NCBI RefSeq assembly: GCF_016195855.1
Contig: NZ_JACPYU010000015.1
Span: 1 to 64,000 of the forward strand
DNA from: Aquabacterium sp.
GTDB taxonomy: Bacteria > Pseudomonadota > Gammaproteobacteria > Burkholderiales > Burkholderiaceae_C
DNA: 64,000 nucleotides
Reading direction: 5' to 3'
Shown here: positions 8,398 through 17,529 of the stretch, in pieces
Numbering within the stretch: the first letter of the stretch is position 1
How the letters are laid out: each line of letters starts with the position of its first letter
The notes under the pieces: model-generated
Seen by the model: the letters and a program-made list of their open reading frames with translations, nothing else
Databases searched by the model: none
Told to the model about the DNA's origin: nothing
Made by a program: the position numbers and the translations under genes

Positions 8398-9333
8398 ATG
8401 AGATTCTCCGTCTACCAGATCAGCCGTAAAGGCGGCCGCGAGAAAAATGAAGACCGCATGGGCTATTGCTACACGCGGGATTCGGGCCTGTTTGCGCTCG
8501 CAGACGGCATGGGCGGCCACCCCGAAGGCGAGATGGCGTCTCAACTGGCCTTGCAGACCATGGCCGCGCTGTACCAACGCGATGCGCGTCCCACGCTGGC
8601 GGACCCCATCCGCTTCCTGCAGGACGCCGTGATGGCCGGGCACCACCAGCTGCTGCGCTATGCGAGCGAAAAAGGCCTGATGGACACGCCGCGCACCACC
8701 ATCGTCGCCTGCATCCTGCAAGGCAATGCGGCCTACTGGGCCCACTGCGGTGACTCGCGCCTGTATTTCGTCCGTGGCGACAAGCTGATTGCCCGCACGC
8801 GTGACCACTCCTATTCCGAACTGCAGCAGACGCTGTCGACCGTGGTGCCGCTCAACGAGCGCTACAACCGCAACGTGCTGTTCACCTGCCTGGGCAGCCC
8901 TGGCAAGCCCGTGGTCGACACGGCTGGCCCGCTGATCATGCAGGAAGGCGACCGCATCATGTTGTGCTCTGACGGCATGTGGGGCACCGTCGAGGACGAA
9001 GAAATCACCCGCCACCTGTCCACCCGCACCATCTCGGACGCCGTGCCGGAACTGGTCGAAGTGGCCCTGCGCAATGGCGGCGTCAAATGCGACAACGTCA
9101 CTGTGCTGGCCATGGAGTGGGAGTCCGCCACCAACGACGACCAGCCTAATGTGCACACCGACAACCTGGGCGACGAGGTGTTTGCCTCCACCATCCAGGC
9201 CAGCGTCGGCAGCACCGGCACACCGGGCGACAATGTCGAAGCCGACGACCTGGACGAAGCCGAGATCGAACGCTCGATCCGCGAGATCAACGAAGCGATA
9301 CGCCGCTCGGCCAGCGCCGCCAAGAAAAGCTGA
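8398..9333 (+). CDS. PP2C-family serine/threonine phosphatase
   Basis: A 311-residue metal-dependent phosphatase of the Stp/PrpC type. Expected motifs appear in order: RKGGREKNEDR, ADGMGGHPEGE, HCGDSRLYFVR, CSDGMWG and DNVTVLAM, supplying the Asp residues of the two-metal centre. The final ~65 residues are acidic and low-complexity, ending in a short predicted helix (EAEIERSIREINEAIRRS). It is cotranscribed with the kinase (18-bp gap) and is followed by a strong terminator. Its role is inferred as reversing phosphorylation by the adjacent kinase. Confidence 0.93.
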   Translation: MRFSVYQISRKGGREKNEDRMGYCYTRDSGLFALADGMGGHPEGEMASQLALQTMAALYQRDARPTLADPIRFLQDAVMAGHHQLLRYASEKGLMDTPRTTIVACILQGNAAYWAHCGDSRLYFVRGDKLIARTRDHSYSELQQTLSTVVPLNERYNRNVLFTCLGSPGKPVVDTAGPLIMQEGDRIMLCSDGMWGTVEDEEITRHLSTRTISDAVPELVEVALRNGGVKCDNVTVLAMEWESATNDDQPNVHTDNLGDEVFASTIQASVGSTGTPGDNVEADDLDEAEIERSIREINEAIRRSASAAKKS

Positions 9334-9360
9334 GCTGCCACCGCCCCCGTCTGACTGATC

Positions 9361-9391
9361 AACCGGCCGCTGTGGCCGGTTGGTTTTTTTA
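9361..9391 (+). terminator. Rho-independent terminator after the kinase-phosphatase pair
   Basis: AACCGGCC paired with GGCCGGTT around a 5-nt loop, followed by GG and seven Ts. It sits 28 bp after the phosphatase stop and immediately before the rph ribosome site. Confidence 0.9.
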
Positions 9392-9405
9392 CCAGGAACC
9401 TCCCC

Positions 9406-10146
9406 ATGGCATACCAGCGCACCCAAGGCCGTGCCGCAGACGCACTGCGCCCCCTGAGCATCACCCGCGGCTACACCAAGCACGCCGAAGGCTCGGTCCT
9501 GATCTGCTTTGGCGACACCAAGGTGCTGTGCACCGCCTCGGTCGAAGAAAAGGTGCCCCCGCACAAGCGCGGCAGCGGCGAAGGCTGGGTCACGGCCGAA
9601 TACGGCATGCTGCCCCGCGCCACCCATTCGCGCAGCGACCGTGAAGCTGCACGCGGCAAACAGACCGGTCGCACGCAGGAGATCCAGCGCCTGATCGGCC
9701 GCAGCCTGCGCGCCGTGTTCGACCTGGCCAAGCTGGGCGAGCGCTCCATCATCATCGACTGCGACGTCATCCAGGCCGATGGCGGCACCCGCACCGCGGC
9801 CATCACCGGCGCCTATGTCGCGGCGGTGGACGCCGTCACGGGGCTGATCGCCAAAGGCAAGCTCACCGCCAGCCCCATCCTGCACCCGGTGGCCGCCATC
9901 AGCGTGGGCATCGTGGACAGCACGCCCCTGCTGGATCTGGAATACACCGAAGACTCGGCCTGCGACACCGACATGAACGTGGTCATGACAGGTGCGGGAC
10001 ACTTCGTGGAAGTGCAAGGCACGGCCGAAGGCGTCGCGTTCACCCGCCAGGAAATGGACCAGTTGCTGGCCCTGGCCGACAAGGGGGTGCGCGAGCTGAT
10101 CACGGCCCAGGCCGCCGCGCTGGCCAAGCCTTTGACTCTGGCCTGA
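9406..10146 (+). CDS. rph: Ribonuclease PH
   Basis: Phosphorolytic 3'-5' exoribonuclease that trims tRNA 3' ends. At 246 residues it has the family length. Conserved segments visible include [55 protein letters not shown] and [19 protein letters not shown], the last being the catalytic and phosphate-binding core. It forms a run with rdgB and hemW, a common beta-proteobacterial order. Confidence 0.97.
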   Translation: MAYQRTQGRAADALRPLSITRGYTKHAEGSVLICFGDTKVLCTASVEEKVPPHKRGSGEGWVTAEYGMLPRATHSRSDREAARGKQTGRTQEIQRLIGRSLRAVFDLAKLGERSIIIDCDVIQADGGTRTAAITGAYVAAVDAVTGLIAKGKLTASPILHPVAAISVGIVDSTPLLDLEYTEDSACDTDMNVVMTGAGHFVEVQGTAEGVAFTRQEMDQLLALADKGVRELITAQAAALAKPLTLA

Positions 10147-10175
10147 TCTCCGCCTGATCCCTTTTTGAGCGCACC

Positions 10176-10853
10176 ATGAGCAAGCAACTGATCCTCGCCT
10201 CCAACAATGCCAAGAAGCTGCGGGAGCTGCAGGCCTTGATCACCCCGCTGGGTGTCGACCTGGTCACGCAGGGCTCGCTGGGCATCCCCGAGGCCGAAGA
10301 GCCGCACGTCACCTTCGTCGAGAACGCCCTGGCCAAGGCCCGCCATGCCGCGCGCATCGGTCAAGGCCCGGCCATTGCCGATGACTCCGGCCTGTGCGTG
10401 GCCGCCCTGGGGGGCGCACCGGGCGTGCGCTCGGCGCGCTATGCAGTCGACGCCGGCCGCATTGCCGAAGGCCTGCCGCGCGAAGCCATCGACGCGGCCA
10501 ACAACGCCTGGCTGCTCGATCAGATGCGTGGGCAGGCGCAGCGCCGCGCCCACTTCACCTGCCTGCTGGTGGCCGTGCGCCATGCCGATGACCCCGAGCC
10601 GCTGATCGCCGAAGGCCATTGGGAAGGTGAACTGCTGGAAGCTGGCCAGGGCGAACACGGCTTTGGCTATGACCCCCTGCTGTGGCTGCCCGCCTACCAA
10701 CAAAGCGCGGCCCAGCTGGCGCCCGAGATCAAGAACGGCGTCAGCCACCGCGCCAAGGCCTGCCAGCGCATGCTGCACATGATCGAGGCCCAATGGGGCC
10801 TGGCTGGTGTGAACCACGCCGACACCGATGCACGCTGGCCCTGGCAGCGCTGA
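10176..10853 (+). CDS. rdgB: RdgB/HAM1 non-canonical purine NTP pyrophosphatase
   Basis: Hydrolyses ITP, XTP and dITP to monophosphates, keeping deaminated purines out of nucleic acids. The nucleotide-binding N-terminus is LILASNNAKKLREL, the metal site FVENALAKARHAA and ADDSGLCV, and the base-recognition loop GFGYDPLLWLP. Length is 225 residues; the last ~20 residues (NHADTDARWPWQR) extend past the usual end. It lies 29 bp after rph and 26 bp before hemW. Confidence 0.96.
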   Translation: MSKQLILASNNAKKLRELQALITPLGVDLVTQGSLGIPEAEEPHVTFVENALAKARHAARIGQGPAIADDSGLCVAALGGAPGVRSARYAVDAGRIAEGLPREAIDAANNAWLLDQMRGQAQRRAHFTCLLVAVRHADDPEPLIAEGHWEGELLEAGQGEHGFGYDPLLWLPAYQQSAAQLAPEIKNGVSHRAKACQRMLHMIEAQWGLAGVNHADTDARWPWQR

Positions 10854-10879
10854 GTGCACCGTACAAGACCACACACCCC

Positions 10880-12118
10880 ATGATCACGCTGCAACGCCCC
10901 GGTGCCCTGCAGGCCTTGCCGCCGCTGTCCCTGTACGTGCACCTGCCCTGGTGCCTCAAGAAGTGCCCCTACTGCGACTTCAACTCGCATGAAGTCACTC
11001 GGCTTGGCAAAGCAGGCCCGAGCATCCCCATTGCCCAGGATGCGCCCAGCGCCTCCAGGCAGCTGAACGCCCAGACAGAAAGCCTCTACCTCGACGCCTT
11101 GTGCGCCGACCTCGAATCCGCCCTGCCGCAGATCTGGGGCCGCCGCGTGCACACCATCTTCATCGGTGGCGGCACCCCCAGCCTGTTCTCGCCCGACAGC
11201 ATCGACCGCCTGCTGGCCGACATCCGCGCGCGCCTGCCGCTGGAGCCGCAATGCGAGATCACCATGGAGGCCAACCCCGGCACGTTCGAGAAGGACCGTT
11301 TCAAGGCCTTCCGCCAGGCCGGCGTCAACCGCCTGTCCATCGGTGTGCAAAGCTTTGACGATGCCAAGCTCAAGGCCCTGGGCCGCGTGCACGACCGCGC
11401 GCAAGCCATCGCCGCCATCGAAGAAGCCCAGCAGCATTTCGAGACCTTCAACCTCGACCTGATGTACGCCCTGCCCGGCCAGAGCCCCGCCGATCTGGAC
11501 GCCGACATCAGCCAGGCCCTGGCCTTCGAGCCACCGCACCTGTCGCTCTACCACCTCACGCTCGAACCCAACACCGTCTTCGCCACGCAGCCGCCCAAAG
11601 GCCTGCCCGATGACGACACCGCCTTCGACATGCTGGACCACCTCATCGAGCGCACCACCGGCGCCGGCCTGCAGCGCTACGAGGTGTCCGCCTATGCCCG
11701 CCCAGGCCACCAATGCCAGCACAACCTGAACTACTGGCAGTTCGGCGACTACCTGGGCATTGGCGCCGGTGCGCACAGCAAGATCAGCTTCCCTGACCGC
11801 ATCGTGCGGCAGGTGCGCTGGCGCGAGCCCGCCACCTACATGGACAAAGCGCGCCAGGGCCTGGCCTGCTCCAACGACACCGAGGTGGACCTGTCCTCGC
11901 GCGCCTTCGAGTTCATGATGAACGCCCTGCGCCTGAAGGACGGCTTCGAGCTGCTGCGTTTTGGCGAGCGCACCGGCCTGACCCTGGCCAGCATCCAGCA
12001 GCCACTGGCCCAGGCCGAGGCCCAGGGCCTGCTGCAACGCGATCTGGCCCGCGCCTGGCCCACCGCCAGGGGCTTTGATTTCCTGAGCGATCTGCAAGCC
12101 CTGTTTCTGAAGGATTGA
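10880..12118 (+). CDS. hemW: HemW, radical-SAM heme chaperone
   Basis: A 412-residue HemN-like radical SAM protein. The iron-sulfur cluster motif CxxxCxxC lies at residues 25-32 (CLKKCPYC), preceded by YVHLPW. SAM-contact motifs IFIGGGTPS and EANPGT follow. A short insertion of about 25 residues comes after the cluster motif. True coproporphyrinogen dehydrogenases (HemN) have a longer N-terminus and an additional cysteine directly after the cluster; here Phe follows, matching HemW, a heme-trafficking protein. ATG 10880 is chosen because homology starts there; the frame is open far upstream inside rdgB. Confidence 0.93.
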   Translation: MITLQRPGALQALPPLSLYVHLPWCLKKCPYCDFNSHEVTRLGKAGPSIPIAQDAPSASRQLNAQTESLYLDALCADLESALPQIWGRRVHTIFIGGGTPSLFSPDSIDRLLADIRARLPLEPQCEITMEANPGTFEKDRFKAFRQAGVNRLSIGVQSFDDAKLKALGRVHDRAQAIAAIEEAQQHFETFNLDLMYALPGQSPADLDADISQALAFEPPHLSLYHLTLEPNTVFATQPPKGLPDDDTAFDMLDHLIERTTGAGLQRYEVSAYARPGHQCQHNLNYWQFGDYLGIGAGAHSKISFPDRIVRQVRWREPATYMDKARQGLACSNDTEVDLSSRAFEFMMNALRLKDGFELLRFGERTGLTLASIQQPLAQAEAQGLLQRDLARAWPTARGFDFLSDLQALFLKD

Positions 12119-12182
12119 GGCGCCCCCCGTCGCCACCTACAATCCGGCGACATTCCCGCTTCAGTCTCAGTCGAACAGCAGC

Positions 12183-12674
12183 ATGACACCAGCCTTGCTC
12201 AGCGACGGTACCGTGGCCTTCATCCAGCGGGAGGTGGCCATCGATGTTGCCTCGTGCTCATCGGATCTGCGCCCCAGCGCCTGCCGGGGCTTCGCCTGCC
12301 GCGTCTCACCCGACCGGCAACGCCTGACCATTTTCGTGCGCCGGGGCGAAGCCAGCCAGGTGCTGCAGGACGTGCTCGGCCAGGACGTCATCGCCGTGGT
12401 GTATTGCCTGCCAGAAACCGAAACCGCCATCCAGATCAAGGGGCGCCAGATCAGCCTGTCTGCGGCCAATGCCGACGACGTTGCCTGCGTCGAACGCTAC
12501 CGCCACGCCTTTGTGGACGGCATCGTGCGCCTGGGCTACGGGCGCGAATTCGGCCTGTCCCACATGGCAATCGAAGCCGGGCAACTGGTGGCCCTGAGCT
12601 TCACCCCGGAGCAGGTGTTCGAGCAAACACCGGGGCCCATGGCCGGCAAGCGCATGGGGGGCAGCCAGCCATGA
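12183..12674 (+). CDS. Pyridoxamine-phosphate-oxidase-like split-barrel protein
   Basis: A 163-residue cytosolic protein with the look of an FMN/PNPOx-type split barrel: a short helix, then alternating strands (RRLTIFVRR and IAVVYCLPETETAIQIKGRQISLS type segments). No catalytic motif can be assigned. Its stop overlaps the start of the next gene as ATGA (12671-12674), so the two are likely translated together. Both members of the pair appear to contain this fold. Family assignment is by pattern rather than a firm signature. Confidence 0.7.
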   Translation: MTPALLSDGTVAFIQREVAIDVASCSSDLRPSACRGFACRVSPDRQRLTIFVRRGEASQVLQDVLGQDVIAVVYCLPETETAIQIKGRQISLSAANADDVACVERYRHAFVDGIVRLGYGREFGLSHMAIEAGQLVALSFTPEQVFEQTPGPMAGKRMGGSQP

Positions 12675-14086
12675 GTGCCGTCGTGAACGCCGTCTGCATC
12701 GCCCATCTGCGCAACTGCTTTGAAGGCGGGGTGCCCAGTGCCCTGTCCACCTGCTCGGTGGATGGCACGCCCAATATTGCCTACCTGTCGCAGGTGCAGT
12801 ACGTGGACCAGAAGCACGTGGCCACCACCTTCCAGTTCTTCAACAAGACGCGGCAGAACATCCTGGCCAACCCCTATGCCTTGCTGAAGGTCGTGGACCC
12901 GCTCAACGGCAGTGGCTACAAGCTGCATGTGCGCTACCTGCGCACCGAAACCAGCGGCCCCTTGTTCGAGAGCATGAAGGCCAAGCTGGCCGGCATCGCC
13001 TCGCACACCGGCATGACCGAGGTGTTCAAGCTGCTGGGCTCGGACATCTACGAGGTCGAGCGGGTCGAAACCATCGTTCACCCCATGCCCGGCATCCTGC
13101 CCGCTGTTCAGGACAGCCTGCCCAAGCTGCGCCACATGAGCGCCATGCTGAACGCCAGCCGCGACCTGGACGAGTTGCTGGACAACACCCTCACCGCACT
13201 GCAAACCGTCTGCGGCATCGGCCACATGATGATCCTCAAGCTCGACGAGTGCGGCGAGCGCCTGTTCACCGTGGCCACCCGGGGGTACGACCAGTCCGGC
13301 GTGGGCTCCGAGATCCCGATGGGGCACGGCGTGATCGGCGTGGCCGCGCGCGAACGCACGCCCATCCGCATCTCGCACATGACCAGCGAGTACATCTACG
13401 GCAAGGCCGTGCGTGACAGCGCCGAGGCGCTGGGCCTGCACCACCAGCTTGAAACGGCCATCCCCATGCCCGGCCTGCCCGAATGCCGCAGCCAGATGGC
13501 GGTACCCATCACGGCGGGCGCCACGCTGTATGGCGTGCTGTACGTTGAGAGCCACGAAGACCTGCGCTTCACCTACGACGATGAAGACATGCTGCAGATC
13601 GTGGCACAGCAGTTTGGCTGGATGGCGCAGAGCATGGCCTGCGCCGACCCCGCAGAGCCAGCCACGGATACGCCAACCTTGCCGGCATCAACCGCGTCGT
13701 TCACTGTCACTGCTGTGTCCGCCCCGCCGATGACAACCATCACACCAGCCCTCGGTGACGAGCGTCCCGTGCTGGTACGGTATTTCAAGGCCGACCACAG
13801 CATCTTCCTTGACGAGGACTACCTGATCAAGGGCGTGGCCGGCGCCATCTTCTGGAAGCTGGTGCAAGTGCGCCAGCACGAAGGCCGCGACCAGTTCACC
13901 AACCGCGAGCTGCGGCTGGCCCCGGACCTGTCCCTGCCGGATATCGCCGACAACCTCGAAGCCCGTCTGGTGTTGCTGCAACGCCGCCTGGCCGAGCGGA
14001 CCCGTTGCGTGCGCATGCACAAGACGGGCCGAGGCCGTTTCCAGCTGCAGGTGATGCAACCCCTGAAGCTGCAATCAGCCGACTGA
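12671..14086 (+). CDS. Split-barrel / GAF sensor protein with C-terminal winged-helix-like domain
   Basis: A 471-residue multidomain protein. Residues about 5-130 form a PNPOx-like flavin split barrel (GVPSALSTCSVDGTPNIAYLSQVQYVD). Residues about 165-320 form a GAF domain (HMMILKLDECGERLFTVATRGYD, ending with AVPITAGATLYGVLYVES). A Pro/Thr/Ala-rich linker follows. The last ~110 residues (VRYFKADHSIFLDEDYLIKG, NRELRLAPDLSLPDIADNLEARLVLLQRRL) look like a winged-helix DNA- or protein-binding domain. It is probably a redox or small-molecule sensor, but the ligand is unknown. The frame is open upstream to 12254; ATG 12671 is chosen for the ATGA overlap and domain boundary. Confidence 0.8.
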   Translation: MSAVVNAVCIAHLRNCFEGGVPSALSTCSVDGTPNIAYLSQVQYVDQKHVATTFQFFNKTRQNILANPYALLKVVDPLNGSGYKLHVRYLRTETSGPLFESMKAKLAGIASHTGMTEVFKLLGSDIYEVERVETIVHPMPGILPAVQDSLPKLRHMSAMLNASRDLDELLDNTLTALQTVCGIGHMMILKLDECGERLFTVATRGYDQSGVGSEIPMGHGVIGVAARERTPIRISHMTSEYIYGKAVRDSAEALGLHHQLETAIPMPGLPECRSQMAVPITAGATLYGVLYVESHEDLRFTYDDEDMLQIVAQQFGWMAQSMACADPAEPATDTPTLPASTASFTVTAVSAPPMTTITPALGDERPVLVRYFKADHSIFLDEDYLIKGVAGAIFWKLVQVRQHEGRDQFTNRELRLAPDLSLPDIADNLEARLVLLQRRLAERTRCVRMHKTGRGRFQLQVMQPLKLQSAD

Positions 14087-14108
14087 TCAGCCTGACTGCC
14101 CCATCACA

Positions 14109-14528
14109 TCAGGCCGCAGCCAGCGCCGTGGTCTGCCGACGGGGCGCCGTCTCGGCCACCACCGAGCGCCCGGCATTGCGCCAGACATTGACGGCAAAGG
14201 CCAGGAAAGCCAGCGCCACGATCAGCGAGCCACTGCCCACCACTGGCTCGGCCATGGGCAGGTGATGCAGCACCGCATAGATGCCACCAGCCATCAAAGG
14301 CAGCCCCAGGTTGTGCAGCCAGAACTGCACCTTGGCCAACACGCTGCCCGCCATGGCCGGGAAGACCTGGTAGGCCATGGCCATCAGTGCCATCGACACC
14401 CAGCCCACCAGGTTGATGTGCACGTGCACCCCCTTGTTCGTGAAGTCGCCCGAAGCGGCCATCACGATCCCCATGCCAATACCGAAGAGCGCGTACAGCA
14501 CCGCGCAGCGCAAAAGGTTCTTAGCCAT
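14109..14528 (-). CDS. Small heme-copper-oxidase subunit I-like membrane protein
   Basis: A 139-residue inner-membrane protein with four hydrophobic helices. The segment HVHINLVGWVSMALMAMAYQVFP matches a heme-ligand helix pattern of NorB/CcoN-type heme-copper oxidases, and a second His lies in FWLHNLGLP. It is far too short to be a complete oxidase, so it may be a heme-binding accessory or NO-response protein. Its start ATG overlaps the last 8 bp of the upstream hemerythrin-like gene (ATGGCTAA). Context suggests a role in nitric oxide or oxygen handling; that is inference. Confidence 0.72.
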   Translation of the reverse strand: MAKNLLRCAVLYALFGIGMGIVMAASGDFTNKGVHVHINLVGWVSMALMAMAYQVFPAMAGSVLAKVQFWLHNLGLPLMAGGIYAVLHHLPMAEPVVGSGSLIVALAFLAFAVNVWRNAGRSVVAETAPRRQTTALAAA

Positions 14529-15297
14529 GGCAAGCCACCTCCGACTTCAGGGCGGCTTGCAGCTTGTGCCAGGCGCGGGCGTTCAACAAGGGGCGGGCCA
14601 TGTCCAGCTGGGATGCGAACACCTCGGGCGGCATGCCCTGGCGCATGCCACTGAGCATCTCCACGCGCTCGGGGTGCGACAGTTGCGGCAGGATCCAGCG
14701 GAAGTGGTGGGCCATTTCATCCGCGGGCACGCTGGCCAGCAGCGCATCGTGGATTTCGATGAGCTCTTCATCGCTGAAGTGACGCCACAGCACGGCATTG
14801 TGCTCACGCTCCTCCAACAACATGTGCTCGTAGTTGTCCGCCACAAACAGGCTCAGCAACTGGTACAGGCGCTGCCAGGCTGAAGCCTGCTGCACCTCCG
14901 TGGCGGCCAGGGCCTGCCTCAGGCAGCCACTCAGGGCATCGATGTTGGCCACATGCTCGACATGCTCCTGCGCGCAACTGGCGCTGCTGCCCGGGGCACG
15001 GCGCTCCATGGCGGTGTGCAGGAAATCGTTCTCGTGCTTGAGGTGCTCGCCGCAGATGTGCAGCAAGGTCCGCACGACATCAGCCGCCTCCTGGCGCTCC
15101 TGCGCGTCGGTGTAATCGGTGCTGCCAACACGAACCAGCGTATCGGCCATGAAGGCGCGCAGCCCCTTGTGCACGCCTTGGTACAGGTTGAAGCGCTGGC
15201 TGTGATCCAGGGCCTGGTCAACCAACTGCTTGCCGCGTTGTGCCCCGGGTTGCGCCCCGAATTGCTCGACGGGGATCTCTTGCGTGATGTAGCTCAT
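14521..15297 (-). CDS. Hemerythrin-like domain protein
   Basis: A 258-residue cytosolic protein of alpha-helical character, rich in His and Glu. Hemerythrin-type metal ligands are spread through helices: HKGLRAFMADTL, CGEHLKHENDFLH, EHVEHVANID, NYEHMLLEEREHNAVLW. Such di-iron proteins bind O2 or NO or act in repair of iron-sulfur centres. ATG 15297 (MSYITQEIPVEQ) is chosen because the frame beyond it to 15405 lacks family character. The gene overlaps the small heme-copper-like gene downstream by 8 bp, a probable two-gene operon. Confidence 0.82.
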   Translation of the reverse strand: MSYITQEIPVEQFGAQPGAQRGKQLVDQALDHSQRFNLYQGVHKGLRAFMADTLVRVGSTDYTDAQERQEAADVVRTLLHICGEHLKHENDFLHTAMERRAPGSSASCAQEHVEHVANIDALSGCLRQALAATEVQQASAWQRLYQLLSLFVADNYEHMLLEEREHNAVLWRHFSDEELIEIHDALLASVPADEMAHHFRWILPQLSHPERVEMLSGMRQGMPPEVFASQLDMARPLLNARAWHKLQAALKSEVACHG

Positions 15298-15483
15298 GAT
15301 GTCACTTCCTGTTGTGGCCCTGCTTGCTGCACCAGGCCGTTGTTGATGATGGAAGTGACTGTAGGGACGCCGCGCTTTCCCGTTTCGTAAATGCTTCTTC
15401 AGCAATTCTTAAAGCGCTCTTAACCCCCCATCAGGGCGCCCTCCGCGGGGGGAATGTTTCGGCGAACGAGCGAGCCAAGAGGC

Positions 15484-15515
15484 AAAAAAAAGGCCGCTGG
15501 CTCTACACCAGCGGC
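15484..15515 (-). terminator. Rho-independent terminator after fadD
   Basis: On the minus strand GCCGCTGG and CCAGCGGC pair around a 7-nt loop and are followed by eight Ts. It begins about 30 bp downstream of the fadD stop. Confidence 0.9.
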
Positions 15516-15546
15516 GCCATTCGTCAGCTTGAAGCGCTCAACGCAA

Positions 15547-17247
15547 TCAGGCTGCCTTCTTCTCGTCGCGCAACTCGCGGCGCAGGATCTTGCCCACATT
15601 GGTCTTGGGCAGATCGTGACGGAACTCGATGTGCTTGGGGCACTTGTAGCCGGTCAGTTGCTCGTGGCAATAGGCCTTCAGGGCAGCCTCGGTCAAGGTT
15701 GCATCCTTGCGCACCACGAACAGCTTCACAGCCTCGCCCGACTTGTCATCGGGCACACCCACTGCTGCGCACTCCAGCACGCCGGGGTGCATGTTCACGA
15801 CCTGCTCGACCTCGTTGGGGTACACGTTGAAGCCCGACACCAGGATCATGTCCTTCTTGCGGTCCACGATCTTGAACAAGCCCGACGGATCCATCACGCC
15901 AATGTCGCCCGTGCGGAAGAAGCCATCGGCCGTCATGACCTTGGCCGTCTCATCCGGGCGGTTCCAGTAACCGGCCATCACCTGTGGGCCACGGATGCAG
16001 ATCTCGCCGACGCCGCCCACATCCAGGTGGTTGCCGTCGTCGTCCAGGATGGCCACTTCGGTCGAGGGAATCGGGTAACCGATGGCCCCGTTGAACTCGG
16101 CCAGATCCAGGCGGTTGGCCGTTGCAACGGGTGAGGTCTCGGACAAGCCATAGCCTTCCACGATCGGACAGCCGGTGACCTTCTTCCAGGTTTCAGCCGT
16201 GGACTGCTGAACAGCCATGCCGCCGCCATTGGACACCTTCAGGCCAGAGAAGTCGATCTTGGCAAATTCAGGGTGGTTCACCAGCGCATTGAACAGCGTG
16301 TTCACGGCGGGGAACTGGTTGACCTTGTACTTCTTGAGCGTCTCGATGAAACCGGGGATGTCACGCGGGTTGGCGATCAGCAGGTTCATGCTGCCCATGC
16401 GCGCGCCCATCATGTAGCAGACCGTCAAAGCGAAGATGTGATAGAGCGGCAAGGCGCACACCACGGTCAGGGGCTGGTCACCCAGCTTGGCCAGCTCGGG
16501 CTTGAACCAGGCTTCGTTTTGCAGGATGTTGGCCACCACATTGCGATGCAGCAGCGTGGCACCCTTGGACACACCGGTCGTGCCGCCTGTGTATTGCAGG
16601 AAGGCCACGTCATCGGGCTTGATGGTCGGGCGGGTGTACTTGGCCGAACGGCCTTGCGACAAGGCATCCTTGAACTTGGTCAGCTTGCACTTGTCGTTGT
16701 TGGGCAGCGTGAAAGCCGGCACCATCTTCTTGACGTTGCGCACCACGAAGTTGACGATCAGGCCTTTGGGGAAAGGCAGCATGTCGCCCATCGCCGCCAG
16801 CACGATGTGCTTGACCGGTGTGCGCGCCACGACTTCCTGCAGCGTGGTGGCGAAGTTCTCCAACACGATGATGGCTTCGGCGCCCGAGTCCTTGAGCTGA
16901 TGCTCCAGCTCACGGGGGGTGTACAGCGGGTTGACGTTGACCACCACATAGCCCGCACGCAGCACAGCCGCGATCGCCACCATGTATTGCGGGATGTTGG
17001 GCATCATCAAGGCCACGCGCGCGCCCTTGGACAAGCCCTTGGACTGGAGCCAACCCGCCAGCACTCGCGACATCTCGTCGACCTGCTCGAAGGTCCAGTG
17101 CACATCCATGAACGCAGCCATGTTGCGCTTGGCGTACTGCTTGAACGAATGATCCAGCAAGTCCATCAGCGAGTCATATTCGCCCGGGTTGATCTCGGTC
17201 GGTACACCGGGTTCGTAGCTGGCCAGCCATGGCTTCGAAATCGTCAT
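15547..17247 (-). CDS. fadD: Long-chain fatty acid-CoA ligase (FadD type)
   Basis: Activates fatty acids to acyl-CoA through an acyl-adenylate. The 566-residue protein has the AMP-binding signature YTGGTTGVSKGA, the motif VEGYGLSETSP, and the C-terminal hinge and catalytic Lys region (GFNVYPNEVE, KTNVGKILRREL). ATG 17245-17247 is preferred because AAAGAGG lies 6 bp upstream; another in-frame ATG is 6 bp further up, and the frame is open to 17349. It has its own terminator and is divergent from the Tat/GMC gene pair. Confidence 0.93.
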   Translation of the reverse strand: MTISKPWLASYEPGVPTEINPGEYDSLMDLLDHSFKQYAKRNMAAFMDVHWTFEQVDEMSRVLAGWLQSKGLSKGARVALMMPNIPQYMVAIAAVLRAGYVVVNVNPLYTPRELEHQLKDSGAEAIIVLENFATTLQEVVARTPVKHIVLAAMGDMLPFPKGLIVNFVVRNVKKMVPAFTLPNNDKCKLTKFKDALSQGRSAKYTRPTIKPDDVAFLQYTGGTTGVSKGATLLHRNVVANILQNEAWFKPELAKLGDQPLTVVCALPLYHIFALTVCYMMGARMGSMNLLIANPRDIPGFIETLKKYKVNQFPAVNTLFNALVNHPEFAKIDFSGLKVSNGGGMAVQQSTAETWKKVTGCPIVEGYGLSETSPVATANRLDLAEFNGAIGYPIPSTEVAILDDDGNHLDVGGVGEICIRGPQVMAGYWNRPDETAKVMTADGFFRTGDIGVMDPSGLFKIVDRKKDMILVSGFNVYPNEVEQVVNMHPGVLECAAVGVPDDKSGEAVKLFVVRKDATLTEAALKAYCHEQLTGYKCPKHIEFRHDLPKTNVGKILRRELRDEKKAA

Positions 17248-17529
17248 CGTCATCCTCTTTGATGGATCAGGTTCAGCGGACACCCGGTAATCGGACACCC
17301 AGGGAAATCGCGTAAAGCGCTGCATGAATTCTGCAACATTCGTGACCAAGGGTATTCCCTCAAGTCAGAACGCCGCACTTCTTGTTCATTCCTCCGACAG
17401 TCCGAAAAAAACAAGCGTCGAGAGGTTAAACGCCTGCGTGCCGGGCTGCACACGCAAGGCACAATCTCCCGGCAATCTGACTCACAACCTTTCCTTATTT
17501 GGGAATAGTTACGCACGGAAGCCAAACAC
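17248..17529. promoter_or_regulatory. Divergent control region, fadD and GMC oxidoreductase pair
   Basis: This 282-bp gap separates two divergent transcription units and must carry both promoters. I could not pick a convincing -35/-10 pair or a FadR-type palindrome by eye. The half next to 17530 is noticeably AT-richer (17480-17515) than the surroundings. Confidence 0.4.

Noticed and set aside
7411-9333. Kinase and phosphatase considered as part of a type VI secretion control module (PpkA/PppA).
   Set aside because: No type VI structural genes or FHA protein in the window.
8233-10017. A 594-codon minus-strand frame across the phosphatase and rph.
   Set aside because: Overlaps two certain genes on the other strand and has the shadow composition of high-GC antisense frames.
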